Shown: positions 1 to 6,320 of the stretch, in pieces
Position numbering within the stretch: position 1 is the first letter of the stretch
Layout of the letters: each line of letters begins with the position of its first letter
Assembly (NCBI GenBank): GCA_002336765.1
Contig: DDES01000118.1
Span: forward strand, 1-12,037
Source of the DNA: Novosphingobium sp. UBA1948
GTDB taxonomy: Bacteria > Pseudomonadota > Alphaproteobacteria > Sphingomonadales > Sphingomonadaceae
Length of the DNA stretch: 12,037 bases
Direction of reading: 5' to 3'
Notes under the pieces: generated by a model
What the model was told of the DNA's origin: nothing
The model's input: only the letters and a program-made list of their open reading frames with translations
The model's database searches: none
Position numbers and translations under genes: made by a program

Positions 1-2
1 AC

Positions 3-107
3 CTGTGGCAGGCGATGGGCTTTGCCATCGTTGGCCGCCTGCCGCTGGCTTTCCGCCATCCGGCGCTGGGGCCGGTGGATGCGCTGGTGATGTTCAGGCC
101 TCTTTGA
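3..107 (+). CDS. GNAT family N-acetyltransferase, C-terminal fragment
   Basis: Only the last 34 codons are inside the window; the gene begins upstream. The readable end runs GFAIVGRLPLAF, then RHPALGPVDALVMF, then a TGA stop. This pattern (GF-x-x-VG-x-LP-x-AFRHP-x-LG-x-VDALVM-x-R-x-L) is typical of the C-terminal beta strands of bacterial GNAT acetyltransferases of the phosphinothricin/YncA-like type, which transfer an acetyl group from acetyl-CoA to an amine. The acetyl-CoA binding motif would lie upstream and is not visible, so the substrate cannot be suggested. The last 14 bases overlap the end of the convergent Nudix gene on the other strand. Family assignment rests on a short tail and is good but not certain. 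Confidence 0.7.
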   Translation: MWQAMGFAIVGRLPLAFRHPALGPVDALVMFRPL

Positions 108-591
108 TCCATAGAGGCAGGTTTCGGGCCAGCCCCTTGCCCAGATCCTCGGGCAGGGCGTCGGGCGCGAAGAAACCGGCATGGGTGATTTCGCGCAGGT
201 CGGGCGCCGGATCGCCCTGACACCACCCCACCACCACATGCACGCGGTTGCCCGCGCCATGCAGACTGTCCAGCATGACAGCGGCGACGCGTGGCGCGTC
301 CAGCGTGCAGCCCAGTTCCTCGGACAATTCGCGCGCGGCGGCGGGGATCGGGTCCTCGTCGCCATGCAGCCCGCCACCGGGTGGCATCCAGCAGGTCGGG
401 CCATAGGAATGGCGCACCAGCAGCACGCGCCCTTCGCTGTCCAGCGCCAGAATGCGCACGCCCGCCACCTGCGGCTTGCGCCATGTCCACCACAGTTTGC
501 GCAAGCCATGCGCGCGGCGCAGCGCCATGCGATGCAACACCGGCGGCAACAGGCCCAGCAGCGCCTCGATCCGGTGTTGCAGCCCGCTCAC
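94..591 (-). CDS. Nudix hydrolase (165 aa)
   Basis: Nudix enzymes hydrolyse nucleoside diphosphates linked to another group and often act in clean-up of damaged nucleotides. A complete Nudix box (G-x5-E-x7-RE-U-x-EE-x-G-U) is seen at residues 73-95, with Gly73, Glu79, Arg87-Glu88 and Glu91-Glu92 in place; the last three glutamates are the expected metal ligands. It is preceded by WMPPGGG, the usual entry to the box. About 40 basic, tryptophan-containing residues come before the domain. The start is GTG at 591, whose bases form GTGA with the stop of the upstream phosphogluconolactonase gene, so translation is probably coupled; no independent Shine-Dalgarno sequence is evident. It is the last gene of the four-gene run and converges on the GNAT gene with a 14-base overlap. 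Substrate unknown. Confidence 0.9.
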   Translation of the reverse strand: MSGLQHRIEALLGLLPPVLHRMALRRAHGLRKLWWTWRKPQVAGVRILALDSEGRVLLVRHSYGPTCWMPPGGGLHGDEDPIPAAARELSEELGCTLDAPRVAAVMLDSLHGAGNRVHVVVGWCQGDPAPDLREITHAGFFAPDALPEDLGKGLARNLPLWIKEA

Positions 592-1208
592 GCGAAGAGC
601 AGCGCGGGGGCGTCGGTGGCGCCCAGCAATCGGGCGACGGGCAGATCATGCCCGCCCCGCGCCGCCGCCTCGAAAATCGCGCGCTTTTCCGCCCCGCGCG
701 CCACGAACAGCAGCGCATCGGCGTCGATCAGGCTGGGGATGGTGAGCGAGAGCCGGTCGAACGGTGCCTCGGGCGGCAGCGGATCGGGCGTCAGCCGGAT
801 CACGCGCGGCGGCGCATCGGGGCGCGGATCGGTGTTGGGAAACAGCGAGGCGATATGCCCGTCCAGCCCCATGCCCAGCCATGCCAGCGCGAAATGCGGC
901 GGGCTGGCGCCTTCCTCCAGCGGCACGATGCGCGCGCCCAAAGGCTCCAGCGCGGCGCGGATGCGGCCGACATTGGAGGCGGGGTGATCCTCGGGCACAA
1001 TGCGGTCATCGCCGGGCCACACCGCGATCCGGTCAAACGGCAGGGCGCAGCCCGCCAGCTCGGCCAGAATGGGGAAAGGGGTCGATCCGCCGGGCAGGGT
1101 GATGGCGATCCCGCCCGCCTGCGCGGCCAGCGCGGTTTCGAGGCGGGCGGCGATCCAGCGGGCGATGTCGGCATCGCTGGCATCGGTGATGATCGAGGTC
1201 TGGGCCAT
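588..1208 (-). CDS. pgl: 6-phosphogluconolactonase (206 aa)
   Basis: Hydrolyses 6-phosphoglucono-1,5-lactone to 6-phosphogluconate in the cytoplasm, the second step of the oxidative pentose phosphate route and of the Entner-Doudoroff pathway. Family motifs are present in order: LPGGSTP (residues 38-44), WPGDDR (64-69), GMGLDGHIASLFP (112-124, with the general-base region DGH) and GAEKR (172-176). The length is slightly below the usual 225-260 residues. I chose the ATG at 1208 because homology starts there; an in-frame ATG at 1265 would add 19 proline/arginine-rich residues that look like spacer. It lies 96 bp downstream of the GDT1-like gene and overlaps the Nudix gene by four bases. Usual partners such as zwf, edd or glk are not in this window. 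Confidence 0.9.
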   Translation of the reverse strand: MAQTSIITDASDADIARWIAARLETALAAQAGGIAITLPGGSTPFPILAELAGCALPFDRIAVWPGDDRIVPEDHPASNVGRIRAALEPLGARIVPLEEGASPPHFALAWLGMGLDGHIASLFPNTDPRPDAPPRVIRLTPDPLPPEAPFDRLSLTIPSLIDADALLFVARGAEKRAIFEAAARGGHDLPVARLLGATDAPALLFA

Positions 1209-1261
1209 AGGGTAGCGATACAGGGGCAGGGGCGCGGGGGGAAGGCGCCGCGATGCGCCCT

Positions 1262-1296
1262 GCAATGCTATGCGGGCAATGCTATGCGGGCAATGC
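1262..1296. repeat. 14-bp tandem repeat (two copies and a partial third)
   Basis: The 14-base unit CAATGCTATGCGGG occupies 1263-1276 and 1277-1290 exactly, and its first six bases recur at 1291-1296. It sits in the spacer between the GDT1-like gene and pgl, outside both chosen coding regions. Seen directly. No function is evident; it may be replication slippage or a length-variable spacer. Confidence 0.85.
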
Positions 1297-1304
1297 CAGG
1301 CGCG

Positions 1305-1874
1305 CTATTTGCCCAGATTGATCCAGATCCACAGGGCAAAGCCCACACCAACCCCCAGCAGCACCGTGCCCGCCCAGCGCCGGATCTGGATGATCCCGCC
1401 CTCGCGGTCGAGCAAAGCCTGACCCGCCAGCCAGCCCATGATCACCGCAAAACCGGTGCCCACCGCGCCGCCCGCGCCCGCCTGCAACGGCGCCTCCACC
1501 ATCAGCGCCAGCGCGAAGACCAGAAAGCGCCCCGCATCGGCGGCCTGTTGCATCAGCAGCACCAATCCGGCGGCAAACAGCGATCGGGTCGGCTCCTTGG
1601 CCTTGAACTTCGGCTTGAACAGCAAGGATTCCAGCCCCGCCGCCGCCACCGCGAAACAGGCCAGCACCAGCCGCGCGGGATAGGTCAGCTCCATCGCGAT
1701 CTCGCCGCTGGCCCATGCGGCAAAAGCGCTGGCCAGCGCGCCGGTCAGCATCGCCATCAGCACCAGCCCGCGATGCCGCCCCAGCCGCGCGGTGAGCGCC
1801 GCCACCAGCATCTGGTCGCGCGCGCCGATGCCGGCAAGGAAACAGCCGATCATGGCCCAGAGCGTGGCGTTCAT
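1305..1874 (-). CDS. Small polytopic membrane protein, divergent GDT1/UPF0016-like
   Basis: A 189-residue, very hydrophobic protein with about six predicted membrane segments. It appears to be built of two related halves: LAGIGARDQMLVAALTAR (residues 13-30) and LMQQAADAGRFLVFALAL (107-124) occupy the places where GDT1/TMEM165 proteins, which are Mn2+/Ca2+ cation transporters, carry their E-x-G-D-K-T/S motifs. The resemblance is to the fold pattern only. Neither half keeps the acidic E-x-G-D residues, so cation transport by the known mechanism is doubtful. A basic loop (FKPKFKAKEPTR, 86-97) separates the halves. The ATG at 1874 overlaps the stop of the hemoglobin gene as ATGA, so the two are probably translated together. 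It could instead be an unrelated small permease. Confidence 0.55.
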   Translation of the reverse strand: MNATLWAMIGCFLAGIGARDQMLVAALTARLGRHRGLVLMAMLTGALASAFAAWASGEIAMELTYPARLVLACFAVAAAGLESLLFKPKFKAKEPTRSLFAAGLVLLMQQAADAGRFLVFALALMVEAPLQAGAGGAVGTGFAVIMGWLAGQALLDREGGIIQIRRWAGTVLLGVGVGFALWIWINLGK

Positions 1875-2266
1875 GCCTGATCCCCGCTCACGGCATCGCC
1901 GAAAACCGCATGGCGCAACACCTCGGCGATGCGTGCGGCGCGGGCTTGCAGGATGGCGGCGTCCTCGGGCGGCATCATCTGCGTGGTGGTCTGGTTCCAC
2001 AGCGCCAGCCAGCGGTCGAACATTTCGGGCCGCAAACGTGCCGCCATCGCCCGATGCGCGGCGATGGGCTGGCCACGATAGACCCCGCGCCCGCGCAATT
2101 GCGCCGCCCAGAAACCGGTGAGCGCGCGGAAGTGATGCGGCCAATCCCCGATCATCGCGGCGAACACCGGCGCCAGCATCGCGTCCGCCCGCGCGCGGCC
2201 ATAGAAAGCCTCGACCAGCGCGGCCAGATCAGGGTGCTTTTGCTGCGTGGAGGAGAGGGACTGCAT
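1871..2266 (-). CDS. Group III truncated hemoglobin (131 aa)
   Basis: A small cytoplasmic heme protein of the 2-over-2 globin fold; characterised family members bind O2 and some act on NO or peroxide, and the in vivo role of group III is often unclear. Visible family marks are FYGRARAD with Tyr22 as the likely B10 residue, the segment DWPHHFRALTGFW (41-53), the proximal histidine His71 in PIAAHRAM, and FDRWLALW (83-90), a strong group III signature. Start: ATG at 2266, with a possible AGGGTG ribosome binding site about 12 bases upstream. Longer in-frame starts would add a non-globin, arginine/proline-rich leader. It is first in a four-gene run and overlaps the next gene as ATGA. Confidence 0.88.
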   Translation of the reverse strand: MQSLSSTQQKHPDLAALVEAFYGRARADAMLAPVFAAMIGDWPHHFRALTGFWAAQLRGRGVYRGQPIAAHRAMAARLRPEMFDRWLALWNQTTTQMMPPEDAAILQARAARIAEVLRHAVFGDAVSGDQA

Positions 2267-2606
2267 CACGATTCGCGGCACCCTAGCGTGGCCGCGTGGA
2301 GGGCGAAAGGCCCCCGCCAGAGCTGTTCCAGCGCGGGGCACTTCGACTCGTCGCCAGCTATGGCCCATTCGTCGCTACGCCGTTTGTCTACTCATAGAAT
2401 TGAGTTACCACGCCTAAGGTCGTCCTGAAGCAGGCGGGGCGGCCTGAGAGAGCCCCCAAGGAGGCACATTCGACGGACGGAATCCTGTGTCAGGCGCATG
2501 GATACGGGGTTTCGTCTGCCGTCGGATATGATCGCCAGATCGGGGCATTGCGGCTGTCGCGTCATTTTCGTGACTCGGCTGGAAATCTGCGGTACAAGTG
2601 CCGCCG
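2267..2606. other. Divergent intergenic region between hemoglobin and phosphatase genes
   Basis: This 340-bp stretch separates the hemoglobin operon (-) from the phosphatase gene (+). I find no credible protein in it: the open frames crossing it have mixed composition and no motif. It holds a candidate promoter for the phosphatase (2570-2598) and a small inverted repeat ACTCA-N6-TGAGT at 2390-2405, about 125 bp upstream of the hemoglobin start. It is less GC-rich from about 2380 to 2420 than its flanks, which would fit a promoter for the minus-strand operon, but I cannot place clear -35/-10 boxes there. A CTGAGA stretch near 2448 does not belong to a recognisable riboswitch. Confidence 0.5.
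2570..2598 (+). promoter_or_regulatory. Candidate sigma70-type promoter for the phosphatase gene
   Basis: GTGACT (2570-2575) and TACAAG (2593-2598) are separated by 17 bases and each matches the consensus at four of six positions. Transcription would begin around 2605, almost at the ATG at 2607, so the message would have nearly no leader. This is a pattern match only. Confidence 0.4.
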
Positions 2607-3080
2607 ATGGTGTCGGGTCCCTCCATCCTTTTTGTTTGCCTTGGCAACATCTGCCGCTCGCCGCTGGCCGAGGGGGCCTTTCGTTCCGCCGCCGCACAGG
2701 CAGGTTTGAGCATCACCATCGACTCCGCCGGAACCGGAAGCTGGCATATTGGCGAGCCGCCCGATGCGCGCGCGCAGGCCATCGCCCGCCGCCACGGGGT
2801 GGAGATCGCCCATTATCGTGGACGCCAGATCGAAAGCGCGGATTTCCAGCGTTTCAGCCATATTTTCGCGCTGGACGAGGCCAATCTGGCCGATCTGCGG
2901 CGGTTGGCGCCCGAGGATGCGCGGGCGCAGGTTGGCTTGCTGCTGGATGTGGTGGCGGGGCGCGAGGGGCAATCGGTGGCCGATCCCTATTATGGCGGGC
3001 CGGATGATTTCGCCGCCACCTGGGCCGAAGTGAGCGTTGCCGCCGAGGCGCTGGTGGCGCGACTGCGCGCCGGATTATAG
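2607..3080 (+). CDS. Low-molecular-weight protein tyrosine phosphatase (157 aa)
   Basis: A cytoplasmic phosphatase that removes phosphate from tyrosine residues; bacterial members often regulate exopolysaccharide synthesis or stress proteins, and some act as arsenate reductases. The signature P-loop C-x5-R-S is complete (CLGNICRSP: Cys11 nucleophile, Arg17, Ser18), as is the general-acid loop DPYY with Asp126. DSAGTGSW (39-46) is also typical of the family. Length is normal. I chose ATG at 2607; an upstream GTG at 2598 in frame would add three residues (M-P-P) but overlaps the candidate -10 box. No good Shine-Dalgarno is visible. No tyrosine kinase or polysaccharide genes are nearby. The AI-2E family gene follows after 60 bp and may be co-transcribed. 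Confidence 0.93.
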   Translation: MVSGPSILFVCLGNICRSPLAEGAFRSAAAQAGLSITIDSAGTGSWHIGEPPDARAQAIARRHGVEIAHYRGRQIESADFQRFSHIFALDEANLADLRRLAPEDARAQVGLLLDVVAGREGQSVADPYYGGPDDFAATWAEVSVAAEALVARLRAGL

Positions 3081-3140
3081 TGCGGCTGGTGGGCCGGCCC
3101 CAGATTGACCATCAGGCAACGGGCGTGGCATGCAGCGCCG

Positions 3141-4205
3141 ATGCAGAACCATGACCTGATCGCCTTCACCCGCAAAGCTTTTGTCGTGCTGTTGCTCGTT
3201 GCTTTCAGCGCGCTGGTGCTCAAACTATCCTATCTGCTGATGCTGATGTTTGCCTCGGCGGTGGTGGCAGTGATCCTGCGCGGGCTGGCCTCGCATTTTC
3301 TGACGCTGAAAGTGGGCGATGGCATGGCGGTGGCGCTGGCGGTGGTCGCGCTGCTGGCGATCATCGGCACGCTGGGCTGGCTGTTTGGCGGGCTGGTGTC
3401 GGAACAGTTTATCACGCTGGGCGCCCAGATGCCCGCTGCCATCGACCATGCCCAGCGGCAATTGGCGGCTTGGCATATCGACTATGATCTGCCTGCCATT
3501 GCCAAGGCGGCGCGCAGCCAGTTCGCGGCGATTTTCACGCAGGCGAGCGGCTTTGTCATCAGCGCGGGCGGGGTGGTGGCCGATGTGGCGGTGGTGTTTG
3601 TGGGCGGTATTTTCTTTGCCGCCGATCCCGCCTTCTATCGCGGCGGACTGCTGCGCCTGCTGCCGCGTTCGGTGGAGCCTTTGATGGCCGATACGCTGGA
3701 CGATGCGGGGCGCGGGTTGGGCCTGTGGCTGAAAGGGCAGATGATTTCCAGCCTGTGTATCGCGGTGCTGACCTTCGCGGGGCTGACCGTGCTGGGCATT
3801 CCCTCGGCCACGGCGCTGGCGCTGATCGCGGGGGCGCTCGATTTCATCCCCTATCTCGGGCCTTTGCTGGCGGCGGTGCCCGGTGTGCTGGTGGCCTTCT
3901 CGGTCGGGCCGGTCACGGCGCTGTGGGCCACCGGCCTGTTCGTGCTGGTGCAGCAGATCCAGAGCAATGTGGTCCAGCCGCTGATCCAGAAGAATTCGGT
4001 CGATATGCCGCCCGCGGTGCTGCTGTTCTCGCTGATCGCCACGGGGATGCTGTTTGGCACGCCGGGCGTCTTGCTGGCCACGCCGATGGCGATCACACTC
4101 TATATCGTGGTCCAGCATCTCTATATCGGCGGGCTGCTGGGGCGGGAGGCCAAGCGCCCCGCCGCCCCGAAACAACCCGCGCCGGTGGACGAGGTTACGC
4201 CCTAA
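3141..4205 (+). CDS. AI-2E family (PerM-type) transporter (354 aa)
   Basis: An inner membrane protein of the AI-2E/PerM family. Members have been linked to autoinducer-2 export or to Na+/H+ antiport, but most, including this one, have no proven substrate. It has hydrophobic segments near residues 9-35, 60-80 and 138-160, followed by a C-terminal cluster. The family hallmark DFIPYLGP begins at Asp234, followed by QSNVVQPLIQ and LFGTPGVLLATP near residues 273-315. The amphipathic stretch between about 85 and 135 is the expected soluble part. Start: ATG at 3141; a TTG at 3105 would add 12 residues without membrane character. The last about 20 residues are proline- and lysine-rich. Its TAA stop overlaps the TAG stop of the convergent MFS gene (CTAA), leaving no room for a terminator. 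Confidence 0.88.
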   Translation: MQNHDLIAFTRKAFVVLLLVAFSALVLKLSYLLMLMFASAVVAVILRGLASHFLTLKVGDGMAVALAVVALLAIIGTLGWLFGGLVSEQFITLGAQMPAAIDHAQRQLAAWHIDYDLPAIAKAARSQFAAIFTQASGFVISAGGVVADVAVVFVGGIFFAADPAFYRGGLLRLLPRSVEPLMADTLDDAGRGLGLWLKGQMISSLCIAVLTFAGLTVLGIPSATALALIAGALDFIPYLGPLLAAVPGVLVAFSVGPVTALWATGLFVLVQQIQSNVVQPLIQKNSVDMPPAVLLFSLIATGMLFGTPGVLLATPMAITLYIVVQHLYIGGLLGREAKRPAAPKQPAPVDEVTP

Positions 4206-5458
4206 TCCACCCACTCGCGCGCCAGATACCGGCTGGCCAGCGCCATCAGACCCGCCGCCACCAGATAGCATGACAGGCCGATGGTGATGGCATAGCGTAG
4301 CGCGTCGGCGCCGTAGGCCGGGGTCAGCTTGTCGGCCAGCAGGCCGATGAAGGGCGCGCCAAAGCCCACGCCGATCAGATTGTTGATGAGCAGGAAGCTG
4401 GCCGAGGCGGTGGCGCGCATCGGGGCGGGCACCAGATGTTGCACGGCGGTCAGCACCGGCCCGAGCCACAGATAGACCAGCGCCTGCGGCAACAGGAACA
4501 GCGCGAAAGCGGCAGGCGCGGTGGACACGAATTGCCCCGCGATGAAAAACGGCATGCCCGCCGCATAGGCCAGCGCGGGCATCAGCGCATAGGCGGCGCG
4601 GTTGCGCTGGCCCAGCCAGTCCGCCACATAGCCGCCCGCCAGCACCCCGACCACACCGCCGGTGAGCAGCAGGAAGCCGAAGAACTGGCCGGTCTGCACC
4701 AGATCGAGGTGGAATGCGGTCATGATCACCGAGGGCAGCCACACCGCCAGACCATAGCCCATCATCGAGCCTGCCCCCGCGCCAAAGGACAGCAGCCAGA
4801 AGCTGCGCTTGCCCGCCAGAATGCGGAACACCTCGCCAAAGGTGGGCTTGGCCTGCGGGGTTACAGGCGTGGGCGCCTCCGGCTCGCGGACAGCCAGCGC
4901 GAAGACCGGCGTGAACAGCAATCCCGCCAGACCCAGCCCGATGAAGGCCGCGCGCCAGTTCACATGCTGGGCAATATAGCCGCCCAGCAGAAAGCCCAGC
5001 GCCGAGCCGATGGGGATGCCCAGCGAATAGATCGCCAGCGCCCGCGCGCGCCTTTCGGGCGGGAAGACTTGCGCGATCATCGCATAGGACGGCGCCACGC
5101 CGCCCGCCTCGCCCACGCCTACGCCAAGGCGGCACAGGAACATCGCCGTGAAATTGCCCGCCAGACCGCACAGCGCGGTAAAGCCGCTCCACACCGCCAG
5201 CGAGGCCGCCACCACCAGTTTGCGCCCCTTGCGGTCGGCCAGCCAGGCCAGCGGCACGCCCATCGTCGAATAGAGCATCGCGAAGGCCAGACCCGACAGC
5301 AGGCCATACTGGAACTTGTCGAGATGCAGTTCGGCCATGATCGGCACGGCCAGAATGCCCAGAATCTGCCGGTCGATAAAATTGAAAACATAGACCAGCA
5401 ACAGCATGGCCAGCACAAAAGCCGGTTTTTGCCGCATACCCGCGACGACCTTGCCCAT
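4202..5458 (-). CDS. MFS transporter, Spinster-like (418 aa)
   Basis: A twelve-helix inner membrane secondary transporter. The first helix carries FNFIDRQILGIL (25-36), characteristic of the Spinster-like/sphingomonad MFS group. Motif A is present as ADRKGRK (74-80) between helices 2 and 3, with RLGVGVGEAG (110-119) in helix 4. A basic/proline-rich central loop (about 191-220) divides the two halves. Start: ATG at 5458, with GGAG seven bases upstream (5466-5469); longer in-frame extensions run backwards through the regulator gene and are rejected. It diverges from the TetR gene with a 118-bp shared control region, so the TetR protein is its likely regulator. Direction of transport and substrate are not readable; family members handle lipids, sugars, aromatic acids and drugs. 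Confidence 0.9.
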   Translation of the reverse strand: MGKVVAGMRQKPAFVLAMLLLVYVFNFIDRQILGILAVPIMAELHLDKFQYGLLSGLAFAMLYSTMGVPLAWLADRKGRKLVVAASLAVWSGFTALCGLAGNFTAMFLCRLGVGVGEAGGVAPSYAMIAQVFPPERRARALAIYSLGIPIGSALGFLLGGYIAQHVNWRAAFIGLGLAGLLFTPVFALAVREPEAPTPVTPQAKPTFGEVFRILAGKRSFWLLSFGAGAGSMMGYGLAVWLPSVIMTAFHLDLVQTGQFFGFLLLTGGVVGVLAGGYVADWLGQRNRAAYALMPALAYAAGMPFFIAGQFVSTAPAAFALFLLPQALVYLWLGPVLTAVQHLVPAPMRATASASFLLINNLIGVGFGAPFIGLLADKLTPAYGADALRYAITIGLSCYLVAAGLMALASRYLAREWVD

Positions 5459-5505
5459 TCTCTCTCTCCCGATAGCGCCCCAGCCTGACCCGTGTTTTGG
5501 CAAAC

Positions 5506-5533
5506 TTGCATTTTGGCGTCGTTTGGGCATAAT
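5506..5533 (+). promoter_or_regulatory. Candidate promoter for the TetR gene
   Basis: TTGCAT (5506-5511) and CATAAT (5528-5533) are spaced by 16 bases. An imperfect palindrome CAAACTTGCATTTTG (5501-5515) lies over the -35 box, and the phrase TTTTGGC occurs at 5495-5501 and 5511-5517, a 16-bp period, with GTTTGGGC at 5521-5528. These could be regulator contact sites. Pattern match only. Confidence 0.4.
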
Positions 5534-5557
5534 ACTGAAAAATGAATCACGCTTCAA
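5529..5557 (-). promoter_or_regulatory. Candidate promoter for the MFS gene
   Basis: On the minus strand TTGAAG (5552-5557) and TATTAT (5529-5534) are separated by 17 bases, a good sigma70-type match. The -10 box lies on the same bases as the proposed -10 of the opposing TetR promoter. A weak inverted repeat CGCTT-N9-AAGCG (5550-5568) covers the -35 region and could be part of an operator. Confidence 0.5.
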
Positions 5558-5576
5558 ATCAGAAAGCGGAACGAGG

Positions 5577-6317
5577 ATGGCAAAAGTGCATAAACCGGTC
5601 GATTCCCCGTCCAATCCTCCCGCGTCCCCACGGCCATCGGGCCCAAGGTCATCGGGTTCGCCCGCCAAGGCGCCCAAGACCGAACGCGGGCGGCGCACGC
5701 TGCGCGCCCTGCTGAACGCGGCGGCCGAGGAATTTGGCGAGAAAGGTTTTCACGAAGCCTCGATTTCCTCGATCACCGCGCGCGCCGGTGTCGCGACAGG
5801 AAGCTTCTACGTCTATTTTGACAGCAAGGAAGCGATATTCAAGGATCTGGTGCAGGATCTCTCGGGTCAGGTGCGCGATCATGTCGCGCCGCGCCTGCTG
5901 GAGGCGCCCGACGGGCTGGCCGCCGAGAGTGCGGGCCTTGGCGCCTATCTGGAATTCGTGCGCCAGCATAAAGAGATCTATCGCATCATCGACGAGTCCG
6001 AATTCGTCGATGCGGCCTCCTATCGCGCGCATTACACCAGTTCGGCCGCGCGCATCACCGCGCGCCTGTCCGCCGCGATGGAGCGTGGCGAGATCGGCCC
6101 CGGCCATGCCGAGGTGCGGGCATGGGCGATCATGGGGATGAACGTGTTTCTTGGCCTGCGTTTCGGCGTGTGGGGCGCCGAGGACGGGAGCGAGGATGTG
6201 GGAGAGGTGGTGCGCGAGGCGGGCCGCTTGCTGGCGCATGGCATAGCGCCCGAGGGCGCCGGCAAGAGCAACGCGCCAGATGGCGCGGGCAAGAACAGCG
6301 CGCCGGAAAAGGAATAA
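5577..6317 (+). CDS. TetR/AcrR family transcriptional regulator (246 aa)
   Basis: A DNA-binding repressor-type protein. The TetR helix-turn-helix domain spans about residues 37-90: GRRTLRALLNAAAEEFGEKG, then ISSITARAGVATGSFYVYF, then DSKEAIF, all in the expected order. The rest is the helical ligand-binding and dimer domain, with KEIYRIIDESEF (132-143) typical of sphingomonad regulators of this type. The protein has a 36-residue proline/serine/lysine-rich N-terminal extension and a C-terminal tail with two 9-residue repeats (224-241). Start: ATG at 5577, the first in frame after the divergent promoter region; the ribosome binding site is poor (GAGG directly before the ATG). It probably controls the divergent MFS gene, itself and the hydrolase that follows after three bases. 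The inducer is unknown. Confidence 0.92.
   Translation: MAKVHKPVDSPSNPPASPRPSGPRSSGSPAKAPKTERGRRTLRALLNAAAEEFGEKGFHEASISSITARAGVATGSFYVYFDSKEAIFKDLVQDLSGQVRDHVAPRLLEAPDGLAAESAGLGAYLEFVRQHKEIYRIIDESEFVDAASYRAHYTSSAARITARLSAAMERGEIGPGHAEVRAWAIMGMNVFLGLRFGVWGAEDGSEDVGEVVREAGRLLAHGIAPEGAGKSNAPDGAGKNSAPEKE
6246..6305 (+). repeat. Tandem 27-bp coding repeat in the TetR C-terminus
   Basis: Two 9-codon units encode APEGAGKSN (6246-6272) and APDGAGKNS (6273-6299), followed by a third AP start (6300-6305). The copies differ at several bases, so they are not a fresh duplication. The tail is outside the folded TetR domain. Confidence 0.75.
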
Positions 6318-6320
6318 AAC

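Noticed and set aside
291..1880. A 529-codon plus-strand frame opposite the Nudix, pgl and GDT1-like genes
   Set aside because: Arg/Gln/His-rich shadow with no motif, opposite genes that carry complete family signatures.
2435..2480. A CTGAGA-containing stretch resembling part of a TPP riboswitch
   Set aside because: The flanking conserved elements (GGGGUGCC-type helix, CCUGAUC and the pairing 3' part) are missing, and neither neighbouring gene is in thiamine metabolism.
3088..3103. Self-complementary GGGCCGGCCC between the phosphatase and AI-2E genes
   Set aside because: No loop is possible in the centre and no T-run follows, so it is not a terminator; probably a GC-rich coincidence.
3225..5192. 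A 655-codon minus-strand frame across the AI-2E and MFS genes
   Set aside because: It is a shadow of two real genes in another frame and becomes Gln/Arg/His-rich with no domain. It conflicts with clear coding in both genes.
5459..5698. An N-terminal extension of the MFS protein into the TetR gene
   Set aside because: The extra 80 residues have no transporter character, and the ATG at 5458 has a good ribosome binding site directly before the first helix.
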